From Chryseobacterium sp. Marseille-Q5410 (GTDB lineage Bacteria > Bacteroidota > Bacteroidia > Flavobacteriales > Weeksellaceae): DNA of 64,000 nt. The notes under the pieces were generated by a model that saw only the letters and a list, made by a program, of their open reading frames with translations, had not been told where the DNA came from and made no database searches. Positions 27,217-37,282 of the stretch are shown here, piece by piece. The stretch covers positions 434,001-498,000 of the forward strand of contig CAMPOT010000001.1 of assembly GCA_946892665.1 (NCBI GenBank). Direction: 5' to 3'. Position 1 is the first letter of the stretch. Each line of letters begins with the position of its first letter. Made by a program: the position numbers and the translations under genes.

Positions 27217-27534
27217 ATGAAAAATTTAACTTTTATTGGTTTTCTGCTATTGGCAGTAGCATTTCTACTTTATTATTTATTGCCGGAATTTTCTTTTGTG
27301 AAATTATTTGAACCCATCAGCTTAATGGGAATTCTCGCAGGAATTGGAATTGGATTAATTATCGGTGGGATCGTTGGTTATGTAAGCAAAGGAACCGCTT
27401 TAAAAGAAGAGCAGAAGCGCAAAGAACTGAAACAATTGAAAAAAGAAAAAGAAGAATTGGAAAAGCAAGCGGCCGAACTGGCGAAGCAGCAAACCATCCA
27501 AAATACCACAAACGAAAATCCTCAGAACTTTTAA
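27217..27534 (+). CDS. Small membrane protein with C-terminal coiled coil
   Basis: A 105-residue protein with two transmembrane segments (LTFIGFLLLAVAFLLYYLL and MGILAGIGIGLIIGGIVG). A charged helix follows that is rich in Lys and Glu and should form a coiled coil. The start at 27217 (ATG) was chosen over an upstream TTG because it leads straight into the first membrane helix. I do not recognise the family. The stop codon lies inside the loop of its own terminator hairpin. Confidence 0.6.
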   Translation: MKNLTFIGFLLLAVAFLLYYLLPEFSFVKLFEPISLMGILAGIGIGLIIGGIVGYVSKGTALKEEQKRKELKQLKKEKEELEKQAAELAKQQTIQNTTNENPQNF

Positions 27535-27550
27535 TTCTGAGGATTTTTTT
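27515..27550 (+). terminator. Terminator overlapping the stop of the small membrane protein gene
   Basis: AAAATCCTCAGAA (27515-27527) pairs fully with TTCTGAGGATTTT (27535-27547) over 13 bp with a seven-base loop and continues into a T-run to 27550. The stop codon at 27532-27534 lies in the loop. It should also reduce read-through from the opposite strand. Confidence 0.85.
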
Positions 27551-27570
27551 ATGTTTAAATGAAGTTTTTC

Positions 27571-28194
27571 TTAAAACTGATAACCCACTCCGACCATGAA
27601 TAAACTCGGACGCGTGTCATAACGAATCGTTTCGTTGATACCGGAATTGTTTTTGATAAAATCTCTTTGGTCTTTGGTGAAAGCACCTTCGTACCTTGCG
27701 TTGAATATTAATTTTTGGATCTTAGCTTGCGCACCAAATTGATAACCTACCGTGAAATTATTAAGTGCATTTTCCTTAAAATCATCATACTGATTTTCCG
27801 AAGCAAGGTTATAGGACGCAACCGGACCTAAAAAAATACCTAAATTATCTCCTATAATATTGTATCCTAAAAGTACCGGAACATCAACGCGATTGCTTTT
27901 CACTTCAAGAGTTGTTCCTGTTTCTGGTACGTCAAATTCGGATTTGAAAGTGGTGTAATAGATTTCAGGCATTACAAACAGGGAAGCAGGCAAATTGATT
28001 TTTGCGGACAAACCTACATTGAACCCAACATTGTTTTTACCAGAATTATTATATGATGAAACAGCTGTACCTTTGATATTTTCCCAAGTTGGCTTATCGG
28101 TTTTGAATAGCAGATTTACTTTTCCGGCAAAAGAAACTTGTGCCGACGCAAACACTGATGCAGAAAGTAAGGCGATGCTAAGTATTTTATTCAT
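27571..28194 (-). CDS. Outer-membrane beta-barrel protein
   Basis: A 207-residue protein with a signal peptide (MNKILSIALLSASVFASAQ), alternating hydrophobic and polar strands and a C-terminal aromatic end (VGVGYQF), typical of small eight-stranded outer-membrane barrels. The start at 28194 overlaps the last 8 bases of the ABC ATPase gene upstream; an in-frame ATG at 28200 is equally possible. The longer frame upstream is an artefact of that overlap. Coupling to the lipid-transport genes suggests, without proving, a related envelope function. Confidence 0.78.
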   Translation of the reverse strand: MNKILSIALLSASVFASAQVSFAGKVNLLFKTDKPTWENIKGTAVSSYNNSGKNNVGFNVGLSAKINLPASLFVMPEIYYTTFKSEFDVPETGTTLEVKSNRVDVPVLLGYNIIGDNLGIFLGPVASYNLASENQYDDFKENALNNFTVGYQFGAQAKIQKLIFNARYEGAFTKDQRDFIKNNSGINETIRYDTRPSLFMVGVGYQF

Positions 28195-28996
28195 TTTCAT
28201 TAGATTTTGTAATAATATTTTCGATAGAAGTTTTGTTCGTCTCCAAGAAATAATTGCGAAGTTCCTTGAAAAGTTCCGAAGAATAAACGAAGTCAATGAG
28301 GTTTTTATTGCCTGCATTGATAAGAATATCTTTATTTCCTTCCCATTCCTTTATTCCTAAACGGAGGTATACAATTTTCTCGCCAATCGTCATTACCGAG
28401 TTCATATCATGAGTATTAATAATGGTAGTCGTATTGTATTCTTTGGTAATTTCCAAAAGCAAATCATCGATAATGTTCGAGGTATAGGGATCCAGACCCG
28501 AGTTGGGTTCGTCGCAGAATAAATATTTGGGATTGTTTACAATTGCTCTTGCAATTGCCACCCTTTTTTGCATTCCTCCGGAGATTTCTGAAGGATATTT
28601 GCGGTTTGCTTTTTCAAGATGTACACGGCCGATAACTTCGAAAACACGTCTTTTCTTCTCTCGATAGCTAAGATTGGTAAACATATCCAATGGAAAAGTG
28701 ATGTTTTCTTCCACCGTCATCGAATCGAAAAGCGCACTTCCTTGAAATACCGTTCCGATCTCGGAGCGTAGATTTTGTTTCTCGTCCCGCGACATCTTGT
28801 TGATGTCTCTACCGTCAAAAAGAATACTGCCCGAGCTGGGTTGATAAACATTCAGAAGACTCTTCAGAAAGACTGTTTTTCCTGACCCACTTTGTCCAAT
28901 AATGAGGTTTACTTTCCCGGTATCGAAAGTGGTGGTAATACCTTTCAGTACTTCCACCGACTCGAAACTTTTCTTTAAATTTTTTACTTCTATCAT
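28187..28996 (-). CDS. MlaF-like ABC transporter ATPase
   Basis: A 269-residue ATPase. It has Walker A GQSGSGKT, signature ISGGMQKRVAIARA, Walker B YLFCDEPNSGLDP and H-loop NTHDM. It is the MlaF-type subunit powering phospholipid exchange between the membranes. The start at MIEVKNLKK (28996) overlaps the stop of the permease gene as TGATG, showing translational coupling. A C-terminal tail after the core may contact a partner. The MCE component is encoded separately at 39,560. Confidence 0.88.
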   Translation of the reverse strand: MIEVKNLKKSFESVEVLKGITTTFDTGKVNLIIGQSGSGKTVFLKSLLNVYQPSSGSILFDGRDINKMSRDEKQNLRSEIGTVFQGSALFDSMTVEENITFPLDMFTNLSYREKKRRVFEVIGRVHLEKANRKYPSEISGGMQKRVAIARAIVNNPKYLFCDEPNSGLDPYTSNIIDDLLLEITKEYNTTTIINTHDMNSVMTIGEKIVYLRLGIKEWEGNKDILINAGNKNLIDFVYSSELFKELRNYFLETNKTSIENIITKSNENE

Positions 28997-29748
28997 CAGC
29001 TGAGGAACATTTGAGTTAATATTAAATTGGTGATGATGATGGAAACAATCGTCCATACAACCGCCTGTGTACTTGCCCGACCTACCTCCAGTGAGCCACC
29101 TTTTACATTATAACCAAAAAATGCTGGGATCGAAGCGATTAAAAATGCAAAAACTGCCGTTTTGAAAATTGCGTACCAAATGAAATGTTCAGGCATATAC
29201 ATCTGGATACCGGTAATATAATCTGCCGCGCTCCAATTTCCTGTTGCTATTCCGGCTAAATATCCTCCCCAAACACCAAAAACAATACTGATGAGAATGA
29301 GCAAAGGATTGAAAATCACACTGGCTAAAATTTTAGGTAAAATTAAAAAATTAGGTGAATTTACGCCCATAATGTCTAATGCATCAATTTGCTCCGTAAC
29401 CCGCATTGTACCAATACTGGAAGCAATATATGAACCCACTTTTCCTGCAAGAATTACCGAGATAATGGTTGGAGAAAATTCTAAAATTAAAACCACTTTA
29501 GTTGCGTAACCAATAAATGAATTGGGAATCGGAAAGGTGGATGCACTAAAATTATTATACATCTGAATTGCCACTACCGCTCCAACAAATATTGAGGTAA
29601 AAAGTACTAAACCAAATGAATTGACGCCCAAATCATGTATTTCCCGCATGAATAGTTTGCCGAAAACAGATGATTTCTGTGGTTTTTTTATCGTTTTTGA
29701 CAGCAGTAAGAAATAAGCTCCTACTTCGCTCAAAAGTTTTTTTAACAT
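28996..29748 (-). CDS. MlaE-like ABC transporter permease
   Basis: A 250-residue integral membrane protein of the MlaE family: an N-terminal amphipathic helix, then five or six membrane segments with the conserved VGAVVAIQM and LAGKVGSYIASSIGTMRVTEQ region typical of MlaE/TGD1 permeases. It pairs with the ATPase gene directly downstream. With an MCE protein it should form a phospholipid transporter that maintains outer-membrane asymmetry. Confidence 0.9.
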   Translation of the reverse strand: MLKKLLSEVGAYFLLLSKTIKKPQKSSVFGKLFMREIHDLGVNSFGLVLFTSIFVGAVVAIQMYNNFSASTFPIPNSFIGYATKVVLILEFSPTIISVILAGKVGSYIASSIGTMRVTEQIDALDIMGVNSPNFLILPKILASVIFNPLLILISIVFGVWGGYLAGIATGNWSAADYITGIQMYMPEHFIWYAIFKTAVFAFLIASIPAFFGYNVKGGSLEVGRASTQAVVWTIVSIIITNLILTQMFLS

Positions 29749-29784
29749 TCCGCTAAATTAATGTTTATTTATTTTATCATTTTC

Positions 29785-31152
29785 TTAATTGGCGTTTTTA
29801 TCACCACCTATCACTAAAAAAATGGTCTTAAAAATGATGACTAAATCCAAACTTATGCTCCAGTTTTTCACGTAAAAAGCGTCCGCCAAGATTCTCTTTT
29901 TCATTTTAATTTCCATATCGCCGGTGTCGCCACGCAATCCATTGACTTGTGCTAAGCCTGTAATTCCGGGTTTTACCAAGCTTCTTACCGAATATCTTCC
30001 TATTTTTAGTTTATAAAAATCATCTACCAACAGCATGTGAGGTCTTGGTCCGACTACCGACATGTCACCCCACAAAACATTCAAAAACTGTGGCATTTCA
30101 TCCAAACTCGTTTTCCTTAAGAAACGCCCGATTTTGGTTACTCTCTTATCGTTTTCTTCCGTAGTTTTTGTAGTGCAACCATCATTTTCATACATTGTCC
30201 GAAATTTGATACATTGGAAAACCTGATCATGAAATCCGTACCTTTTCTGAAGAAAAAATACCGGACCTTTGCTGTCAAGTTTAATCAAAATTGCAATTAA
30301 GGGGAAGAGCCAAGTACAAATCAAAACCAAGACCACTATTCCAAAAAATAGATCAAATGTTCTTTTGATGATAATATTTGTGAGAAAATCTAAAGGGAAC
30401 TTCGAGCGGATCAGAACGGGCTGCATCTCGATATACCCCAAATCATATTGAAAAAAAATATTCTTGGCTATATTCGGAATCAACGAGATGCGTACTTTGT
30501 GACGATCTGCCAAACGCAAAATTTCCTGTTCTTCTTGGTGATTAAATCTGACAGATGAAAGATATAAAGTGTGAATTCCATTTTCTTTCCAGAAAGTTAC
30601 CAATTTCTCATTGCTAAATTCTTCATTGTCAGGAAATTCGAATATCCGAAAGCCGTAATCTTTTCTCTCAGTTAAAATGTTTCTAAGGATTTCTGTATTA
30701 GGATCATCATTTAAAAACATAATATTTCGATAATTTATCCCTTTAGCTCTTAGGTATTTCAGGGTGAAAAACACCAGAGATTTAATGAAAAGCAGCAATA
30801 AAAATAATGTTACCGCAATGTAAAAGCGATCCATTTTCAAAAAATCATTATTGCTCACTTTTGCTAAAAGAATAACCCCAAAAATAAAAATTAGGATATG
30901 AGTTACTAGCCGTTCTAGGTAAATGGTGTAAGTGATATTTCGAGCAATAGAGTACAATTTTGTCCTACCACTAAGCAGTATCCAAAACAATGTAAGCAAA
31001 ATAATCGAGAGGGTATTTTGTTCCCAAATATTTTGATCATATCGCACCTCATTGTTCTTCATGAAAAAAAACAGGAAAACTCCTGTAATTACAATTACAT
31101 CAAGAAGAATGAAAACGATTTTAAAATACCGAGAATATCGAATTTTTTGCAT
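29785..31152 (-). CDS. Exopolysaccharide polyprenyl-phosphate sugar transferase (WbaP/WcaJ type)
   Basis: A 455-residue membrane enzyme that starts glycan chains by moving a sugar phosphate to undecaprenyl phosphate. Four N-terminal helices (about 10-110) and a CoA-binding-like region (about 140-230) precede the catalytic bacterial sugar transferase domain. That domain shows KRTFDLFFGIVVL, KFRTMYEND, KTSLDEMPQFLNVLWGDMS, VGPRPH and KPGITGLAQVNG. It stands alone, about 12 kb from the glycan genes at 43-48 kb. The sugar cannot be inferred. Confidence 0.9.
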   Translation of the reverse strand: MQKIRYSRYFKIVFILLDVIVITGVFLFFFMKNNEVRYDQNIWEQNTLSIILLTLFWILLSGRTKLYSIARNITYTIYLERLVTHILIFIFGVILLAKVSNNDFLKMDRFYIAVTLFLLLLFIKSLVFFTLKYLRAKGINYRNIMFLNDDPNTEILRNILTERKDYGFRIFEFPDNEEFSNEKLVTFWKENGIHTLYLSSVRFNHQEEQEILRLADRHKVRISLIPNIAKNIFFQYDLGYIEMQPVLIRSKFPLDFLTNIIIKRTFDLFFGIVVLVLICTWLFPLIAILIKLDSKGPVFFLQKRYGFHDQVFQCIKFRTMYENDGCTTKTTEENDKRVTKIGRFLRKTSLDEMPQFLNVLWGDMSVVGPRPHMLLVDDFYKLKIGRYSVRSLVKPGITGLAQVNGLRGDTGDMEIKMKKRILADAFYVKNWSISLDLVIIFKTIFLVIGGDKNAN

Positions 31153-31184
31153 AAATCCTTATAAAAAAGTAAATTTAATATAAA

Positions 31185-31817
31185 TTACGGGATATTCAAA
31201 TATTTATGAGTTTGTACGGAAGCCTGCCATTTTGGGTTTGCTAGGATAAAATCGGTGATTTTTGGATACATTTCATTTCTTTTGCTCCACTCGCTTTGTA
31301 GATATAATTTGCAGTTTTCCGACACTTTGGAAGCTTGTTCCTCAGCGAATTTGAAATCATTATTATTGAAAACAATGACCTTTAATTCACTGGCTTTGGC
31401 ATAAATTTCCTCTTTTGGAAGTCCGGTTTTTTTTGGTGAAAGCGTGATCCAGTCCAAAATTCCGCTCATGTCATAAGCACCGGAAGTTTCAATATGAATG
31501 GTGCAACCCAACTCTTTCAAACGCGTCGTAAGCGGAACAAGATTCCACATCAATGGTTCTCCGCCTGTTAAAACGATAGTCTTACAGTATTTTGCAGCCG
31601 TTTGGGCAATTTCTTCAGTATTCATCAGTGGGTGAAGGTTTGGATCCCAACTCTCCTTAACGTCGCACCAATGGCAACCCACGTCGCAACCGCCGAGACG
31701 GATGAAATAAGCAGCCTTTCCGGTATGCGAACCTTCTCCCTGTAAAGTATAAAAATGCTCCATCACAGGGAGCATTTTTCCTTCATTTAGTAATATATTT
31801 TCTTCTTCTTTAATCAT
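31185..31817 (-). CDS. queE: 7-carboxy-7-deazaguanine synthase
   Basis: A 210-residue radical SAM enzyme of queuosine (preQ0) synthesis. The cluster motif is C-x3-C-x2-C (CDVGCHWC), preceded by FYTLQGEGSHTGKAA, the QueE signature. TGGEPLM follows in the SAM-binding region. The short partial barrel fits the length. The start overlaps the folD stop by 8 bases, so the two are coupled. No other queuosine gene is in the window. Confidence 0.92.
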   Translation of the reverse strand: MIKEEENILLNEGKMLPVMEHFYTLQGEGSHTGKAAYFIRLGGCDVGCHWCDVKESWDPNLHPLMNTEEIAQTAAKYCKTIVLTGGEPLMWNLVPLTTRLKELGCTIHIETSGAYDMSGILDWITLSPKKTGLPKEEIYAKASELKVIVFNNNDFKFAEEQASKVSENCKLYLQSEWSKRNEMYPKITDFILANPKWQASVQTHKYLNIP

Positions 31818-32694
31818 TATAAACTGAGGTTTTATAAGCTAATATGGTGTTTTTCATAAGCATCGCTCTTGTCATAGGACCTACTCCGCCGGGAACTGGT
31901 GTAATCCATGAAGCTTTGGTTTTACAGCTTTCGAAATCTACATCTCCTGCGAGATGATATCCTTTTTCCGAATCGTCCTCAACCCTGGTAATACCCACAT
32001 CGATAATCACCGTACCTTCTTTGATCATTTCTGATTTAAGGAAATTCGGATCACCTAATGCAGTGATCACTATATCAGCATTTTGTGTGAATTTTTCAAT
32101 ATGTGGAGTGTAAGAGTGCGTGAGGGTTACGGTAGAATTTCCAGGGAAATCTTTGCGACCCATCAAAATACTCATTGGTTTTCCAACGATGCGGCTTCTC
32201 CCGATAATTACACAGTGTTTTCCTTTAGTTTCGATTCCGTAACGTTCTAATAGAGTGAGGATTCCGTACGGAGTTGCAGGTAAGAAAGTATCCATCTCCA
32301 AGGCCATTTTACCGAAATTTTCCGGGTGAAAACCATCTACATCCTTTCGTGGATCAATCGCCATGATGATTTTTTCCTGATCGATTTGTTTAGGCAAAGG
32401 CAATTGTACGATAAAACCATCCACATCCTTCGATTTGTTGAGTTCATCTATTTTTTCTAAAAGTTCCGATTCCGAAACAGTACTCGGGAATTTTACCAAA
32501 GATGATTTAAAACCGACCTCTTTGCAATCTTTAATTTTGTTATTAACATAAGCGATGCTTGCGCCATTGTTCCCAACCAAAATTGCAACTAAATGCGGGG
32601 GTCTTCTTTTGTTAGCGACGATTTTTTCTACGTCTGCGCGAATTTCGTGTTTTATTTCTTTCGAAACTTTAAGACCATCGAGGATTTGTGCCAT
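31810..32694 (-). CDS. folD: Bifunctional methylenetetrahydrofolate dehydrogenase/cyclohydrolase
   Basis: A 294-residue enzyme of one-carbon metabolism that converts 5,10-methylene-THF to 10-formyl-THF. Signature stretches are visible: YVNNKIKDCKEVG with the catalytic Lys, DGFIVQLPLP, GRSRIVGKPMS in the NADP site and PVPGGVGPMTRAML near the end. Length is normal. It is followed by queE with an 8-base overlap and preceded by pgi, which ends 29 bases upstream. Confidence 0.95.
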   Translation of the reverse strand: MAQILDGLKVSKEIKHEIRADVEKIVANKRRPPHLVAILVGNNGASIAYVNNKIKDCKEVGFKSSLVKFPSTVSESELLEKIDELNKSKDVDGFIVQLPLPKQIDQEKIIMAIDPRKDVDGFHPENFGKMALEMDTFLPATPYGILTLLERYGIETKGKHCVIIGRSRIVGKPMSILMGRKDFPGNSTVTLTHSYTPHIEKFTQNADIVITALGDPNFLKSEMIKEGTVIIDVGITRVEDDSEKGYHLAGDVDFESCKTKASWITPVPGGVGPMTRAMLMKNTILAYKTSVYND

Positions 32695-32722
32695 TTTATT
32701 TTTACTTTTTATTGATTTCAGA

Positions 32723-34363
32723 TTATTTATTTGCTTTAAAATAATTCATCAAACCATTGGTAGAAGAATCGTGAGAGCTTACTGACTCTTCATTTTCAAG
32801 TTCCGAAAGTACTTTCCCGGCTAAAACTTTTCCCAATTCTACACCAAATTGATCGAAACTGAATATGTTCCAAATTACACCTTGTACAAAAATTTTATGC
32901 TCGTATATTGCAATTAATTCTCCCAATGTAAAAGGAGTTAATTCATTGAATAACAATGAGTTTGTCGGAGTGTTTCCGTGGAAGATTTTATAATTAACCA
33001 AATGTTGATATTCTTCTTCTTTTTTGCCTTGGTTTTCAAATTCTGCAATTACTTCGGCTTCGGTTTTACCAAAAGCTAAGGCTTCAGTTTGTGCAAAAAA
33101 GTTTGCCAACAGTTTCTCCTGATGATCAGAAATAGAATTACAGGATTTCACATAAGCAATAAAATCCGCCGGAATCAGTTCCGTACCCTGGTGAATCAAT
33201 TGGTAAAATGCGTGTTGGCCATTAGTTCCCGGTTCTCCCCAAATAATTGGGCCGGTTTCATAATCTACAAATTCACCATTTCTGTCAACGCATTTTCCGT
33301 TACTTTCCATGTCACCTTGTTGCAGGTAAGCGGGAAAACGATCCAGATATTGCGAGTAAGGCAAGATTGCATAAGTTGCGGCATTAAAAAAATTTCGATA
33401 CCAAATTCCCAAAAGTGCCATTAAAACAGGAATGTTCTCCTTGAAATCGGCAGTTCGAAAGTGAATATCCGTTTCATTTGCGCCTTTTAGTAATTGTTCG
33501 AAATTTTCGTAACCTACCGCTAGTGCGATGCTTAATCCAATTGCGCTCCAAAGTGAATATCTTCCGCCAACCCAATCCCAGAATTCGAAAATGTTTTCTT
33601 CGGCAATTCCAAAGCTTTTAACTGACTGAATATTAGTTGATAAGGCTACAAAATGTTTGGCTACATCTTCTTGATTTCCGGATTTTAGGAACCAATTTTT
33701 CGCTGTTTCCGCATTCGTCATTGTTTCCTGAGTGGTAAAAGTCTTCGAGGCAATGATGAAAAGTGTGGTTTCTGGATTGAGGTTTTTCACCACTTCTGCA
33801 ATATGATTTCCATCTACATTCGACACGAAATGTACATTTAATCGTGTTTTATAATGTTTTAAAGCAGAACAAACCATCGCCGGACCAAGATCCGATCCAC
33901 CGATTCCGATATTCACTACATCGGTAATTTCTTTTCCTGAAAATCCTTTATGCGCTCCCGAAATTACTTTTTCGGAAAAAGTTTTCATTTGATGGAGTAC
34001 TTTTTCTATTCCGGGTTTTATGTTTTGTCCATCGACAAGAATTTCTTTTCCTGAAAAATCTCTCAAGGCCGTATGCAAAACGGCTCTTCCTTCGGTTTCG
34101 TTGATTTTGTCGCCGGAAAACATTTTTTCGATTGCAGACTTCAGTTCGGTTTCTTCGGCTAATTTTATTAATAATTCGAAAGTTTCATCATTAATAAGAT
34201 TTTTTGAAAAATCGAAAAGATAATTCGGACGAACTCTTGAAAATTGGTTAAAACGTTCCGGATTGTTGTTAAAAAGTGAGCGCAGATCAAAATCAGTGTC
34301 AGCAAAATGCTGGTTTAGTGCGATCCATGCGGAAGTTTGGGTCGGATTTATTTTTGGTAACAT
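32723..34363 (-). CDS. pgi: Glucose-6-phosphate isomerase
   Basis: A 546-residue glycolytic enzyme interconverting glucose 6-phosphate and fructose 6-phosphate. Both family signatures are present: the [13 protein letters not shown] phosphate loop and [15 protein letters not shown]. The catalytic Glu is in MESNGK and the His in [12 protein letters not shown]. Length is normal for the bacterial enzyme. It starts just downstream of the lon terminator and leads the minus-strand run pgi-folD-queE. Confidence 0.95.
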   Translation of the reverse strand: MLPKINPTQTSAWIALNQHFADTDFDLRSLFNNNPERFNQFSRVRPNYLFDFSKNLINDETFELLIKLAEETELKSAIEKMFSGDKINETEGRAVLHTALRDFSGKEILVDGQNIKPGIEKVLHQMKTFSEKVISGAHKGFSGKEITDVVNIGIGGSDLGPAMVCSALKHYKTRLNVHFVSNVDGNHIAEVVKNLNPETTLFIIASKTFTTQETMTNAETAKNWFLKSGNQEDVAKHFVALSTNIQSVKSFGIAEENIFEFWDWVGGRYSLWSAIGLSIALAVGYENFEQLLKGANETDIHFRTADFKENIPVLMALLGIWYRNFFNAATYAILPYSQYLDRFPAYLQQGDMESNGKCVDRNGEFVDYETGPIIWGEPGTNGQHAFYQLIHQGTELIPADFIAYVKSCNSISDHQEKLLANFFAQTEALAFGKTEAEVIAEFENQGKKEEEYQHLVNYKIFHGNTPTNSLLFNELTPFTLGELIAIYEHKIFVQGVIWNIFSFDQFGVELGKVLAGKVLSELENEESVSSHDSSTNGLMNYFKANK

Positions 34364-34410
34364 ATATTTTAAATGAAATAAGGAATTTTAACGCCACAAA
34401 TTTACGGAAA

Positions 34411-34437
34411 AATAAAAACCTCCGGAAAATCCGGAGG
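34411..34437 (-). terminator. Terminator downstream of lon
   Basis: On the minus strand CCTCCGGA-TTT-TCCGGAGG (34419-34437) is a perfect 8-bp GC-rich stem with a three-base loop followed by five T residues, an A, then more T. It is about 200 bases after the lon stop codon, leaving a transcribed tail that holds a small open frame. Confidence 0.85.
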
Positions 34438-34471
34438 CGAAGTTTGTCGATTAAGCTAAATTTAATACTAA

Positions 34472-34543
34472 TTAATAATGGTTTTTAATTTTACAGCATC
34501 CGCATGTCATGGAAAATTTGTCGAGCCCTGCATTGCCGAACAT
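34472..34543 (-). CDS. Possible 23-residue Cys-rich peptide downstream of lon
   Basis: A short frame from ATG at 34543 ends with TAA at 34472. Its last half contains a TCGCC cluster with three cysteines in four positions. In-frame codons upstream, without an ATG, encode a strongly hydrophobic stretch (LKLFLLFSL) like a signal or membrane helix. It lies between lon and the lon terminator on the same strand. I do not recognise it, and it may be chance. Confidence 0.2.
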   Translation of the reverse strand: MFGNAGLDKFSMTCGCCKIKNHY

Positions 34544-34639
34544 TAATGAGAAAAGCAAAAATAATTTAAGTCTTATAATTTCTTTAATTAAGCTATTAAT
34601 TGAAAAATAAGATTACTTAATTATCGATTTCTATTGAAA

Positions 34640-37045
34640 TTATTTTTCAATTGCGAGGTCGATTACTTCACTCATTCGGTTTACGTAATTGATTTTAAGA
34701 GTTTTTAGATAATCTTTTTTAATTTCTTCAACATCTTTTCTATTCGCTTCACACAAGATAATTTCGGTGATTCCGGCTCTTGCTGCAGCGAGTAATTTTT
34801 CTTTAATGCCGCCAACTGGAAGCACTTTCCCGCGAAGTGTAATTTCGCCGGTCATCGCAAGATGAGATTTTACTTTTTTGTTCTTAAAGCTTGAAACAAT
34901 AGAAGTAAGCATTGCAATTCCTGCAGAGGGACCATCTTTTGGTGTTGCGCCTTCCGGAACGTGAACATGGATATTTTTCTTCTGAATATCTTCGGCAGAT
35001 ATTCCGAGTTCATCATGCTTCGCTTTGATATACTCCAGCGCGATGGTTGCGGATTCTTTCATCACAGTTCCTAGGTTTCCTGTCATTGAGAGATTTCCTT
35101 TTCCTTCGCTCAAGATGCTTTCAATGAAAAGAATGTCGCCCCCAACTTGCGTCCATGCTAGACCGGTCACCACACCGGGAACTCCAGTGGTTTCCGATAA
35201 ACTTTTTGGTCTCGGACCACCCAGAATTTCATCAATTTTGCTGATGGTGATTTTGGGATCGTATTCCTTTTCTAAAGCGGTTTGCAAGGCAACCCATCTT
35301 GCTACCGAAGCGATTTGTTTTTCCAAACCACGCACGCCGCTTTCCGATGTGTGCGCATCGATAATATGTTTCAGTTCGGGATTCCCGAGTTTGAAAGATT
35401 TTGTGTCAAGCCCGTTTTCTGCTTGTTGTTTTTTAATTAAATGTCTTTTGGCGATTTCTACTTTCTCTTCTAAAGTGTAACCCGCAATCTGAATGATTTC
35501 CATTCGGTCCAACAAAGGTCGCTGAATGGTAGAGAGTGAGTTTGCGGTTGCAATAAACATTACTTTAGAAAGATCGTAACCCAGTTCCAGGAAATTATCA
35601 TAAAAAGAATTGTTCTGTTCTGGATCGAGAACTTCGAGCAATGCGGAACTCGGATCTCCGTGAATTCCTTGCCCGATTTTATCGATTTCATCTAAAACGA
35701 TCACCGGATTGGATGTTCCTGCTTTTTTTATCGACTGCAAAATTCTACCCGCCATCGCACCGATGTAGGTTTTTCTGTGTCCGCGAATTTCGGATTCATC
35801 ATGCAATCCGCCCAAAGAAACTCTCACATATTTTCTGCCAAGTGCCTCTGCAACAGATTTTCCGAGCGAAGTTTTACCAACTCCCGGAGGTCCAACTAGA
35901 CATAAAATTGGCGATTTCATGTTGTTTTTTAGTTTTAGAACCGCCATGTGCTCCAAAATTCTTTTTTTAATATCTTCTAATCCAAAATGTGCTTTATCTA
36001 GAACCTTTTCGGCTTTACTAATGTCGAAAATGTCTTTCGAGTAAGATTCCCAAGGAAGTTCGGTAAAAAAATCGAGGTAATTTCGCTGAACATTATAGTC
36101 TGGTGAATTCGGGTTTTGGCGCTGAAGTCGGCTGATTTCTTTTTGGAAATGGTTTTCTACTTCTTCACTCCAAGATATTTTCTTTGCCTTTTGCAAAAGT
36201 TCCTCAATATCGGATTCTGGTCCTCCGCCAAGTTCTTCCTGAATGGCGCGCATTTGCTGGTTCAGGAAATATTCTCTTTGGCTTTTGTCCAATTCGCGAT
36301 TGGTTTTTTGATGAATTTGGTTGCGTAACTCCAGTTTTCGGAAATCATTATGCATCAGTTCATAACATTTCTTGGCTCTGTTCATCAAGTTTTTTTCCTC
36401 CAGAAGTTTTTGTTTTTCTGCTGAAGAAAAATTTGCATTGGTACAGATAAAGTTGAGCAGGTCTTCATTGTCGCTCATATTTTTGATGGCGAAATTTGCT
36501 GCACTTGGAATATTTGGATCCAAATCCACAATTTTTAACGCTAAATCTTTAATGTTTTCTAAAATCGCAGCATATTCTTCTGTTTTTTTAGATTTAACGT
36601 CTTTTAGTTTAGAGATTTCCGCTTTAAAATAAGGTTTGGATTCAGTGAATTTTTTAACGGTAAATCTTTGGAATCCACGGGTAATCGCGGTAACGTTACC
36701 TTCCGGAAGTTTAATGATTTTGATGATCTTTGCTAAGGTACCCGTTTTATAGAGGTCATCCTCTGTGGGATTTTCTATGCTCGAATTATTTTGGCTTAAG
36801 ATCCCTATATATTCGTTGTTCTTCTGGGCTTCTTCCAGAAGTTTTATCGACATTTCGCGGCCTGCAGTAATCGGGATTACTACTTTCGGGAACATCACCA
36901 TATTTCTCACTGGTAAAATTGGAAAAACCGTCTGTTCCGAATTTTCGGAAAGATCACCTTCATTATCCATATTGATTTCTTCAGCCACAATGCTGAAACC
37001 TTCATCCATTATTTCATCAAAATTGAAATCTTCAAATTCTTTCAT
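34640..37045 (-). CDS. lon: ATP-dependent Lon protease
   Basis: An 801-residue cytoplasmic protease of misfolded and regulatory proteins. In order: the substrate-binding LAN domain ([13 protein letters not shown]), a helical linker, an AAA+ module with Walker [14 protein letters not shown], and the protease domain with catalytic Ser in [10 protein letters not shown] and Lys in [12 protein letters not shown]. The start was placed at [11 protein letters not shown] (37045), where Flavobacterial Lon proteins usually begin. The frame extends 48 residues further upstream, but that part is AT-rich and crosses an inverted repeat likely to be regulatory. Confidence 0.94.
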   Translation of the reverse strand: MKEFEDFNFDEIMDEGFSIVAEEINMDNEGDLSENSEQTVFPILPVRNMVMFPKVVIPITAGREMSIKLLEEAQKNNEYIGILSQNNSSIENPTEDDLYKTGTLAKIIKIIKLPEGNVTAITRGFQRFTVKKFTESKPYFKAEISKLKDVKSKKTEEYAAILENIKDLALKIVDLDPNIPSAANFAIKNMSDNEDLLNFICTNANFSSAEKQKLLEEKNLMNRAKKCYELMHNDFRKLELRNQIHQKTNRELDKSQREYFLNQQMRAIQEELGGGPESDIEELLQKAKKISWSEEVENHFQKEISRLQRQNPNSPDYNVQRNYLDFFTELPWESYSKDIFDISKAEKVLDKAHFGLEDIKKRILEHMAVLKLKNNMKSPILCLVGPPGVGKTSLGKSVAEALGRKYVRVSLGGLHDESEIRGHRKTYIGAMAGRILQSIKKAGTSNPVIVLDEIDKIGQGIHGDPSSALLEVLDPEQNNSFYDNFLELGYDLSKVMFIATANSLSTIQRPLLDRMEIIQIAGYTLEEKVEIAKRHLIKKQQAENGLDTKSFKLGNPELKHIIDAHTSESGVRGLEKQIASVARWVALQTALEKEYDPKITISKIDEILGGPRPKSLSETTGVPGVVTGLAWTQVGGDILFIESILSEGKGNLSMTGNLGTVMKESATIALEYIKAKHDELGISAEDIQKKNIHVHVPEGATPKDGPSAGIAMLTSIVSSFKNKKVKSHLAMTGEITLRGKVLPVGGIKEKLLAAARAGITEIILCEANRKDVEEIKKDYLKTLKINYVNRMSEVIDLAIEK

Positions 37046-37056
37046 AATATTATAGA

Positions 37057-37071
37057 ATGACAAAATGTCAT
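37057..37071 (-). promoter_or_regulatory. Palindrome ATGACA-AAA-TGTCAT just upstream of lon
   Basis: A perfect 6+3+6 inverted repeat lies 12 bases before the chosen lon start. It could be an operator for stress control of lon. It is too AT-rich, and its stem too short, to act as a terminator. Confidence 0.45.
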
Positions 37072-37282
37072 GTAAATTAAATGTATCAATAAGCAAATTG
37101 AAAGTTTTGCTCTGTAACTCCCTAAAATAATTAGGTGCATCTAATTTCACAAGCATTGTGCCATTAGATAATTTAGACAAAATTTCCATTTCTGGTAAAA
37201 ATTATTTTTAAAAGGATTAATTTTTTTCTTAATCTGTTAAAAATGTGTATTTTCGCACACTGATAAAAATTATATAAATAAA

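Noticed and set aside
37046-37189. Longer N-terminus for Lon (48 extra residues)
   Set aside because: The extension is AT-rich, unlike known Lon starts, and covers a likely regulatory palindrome.
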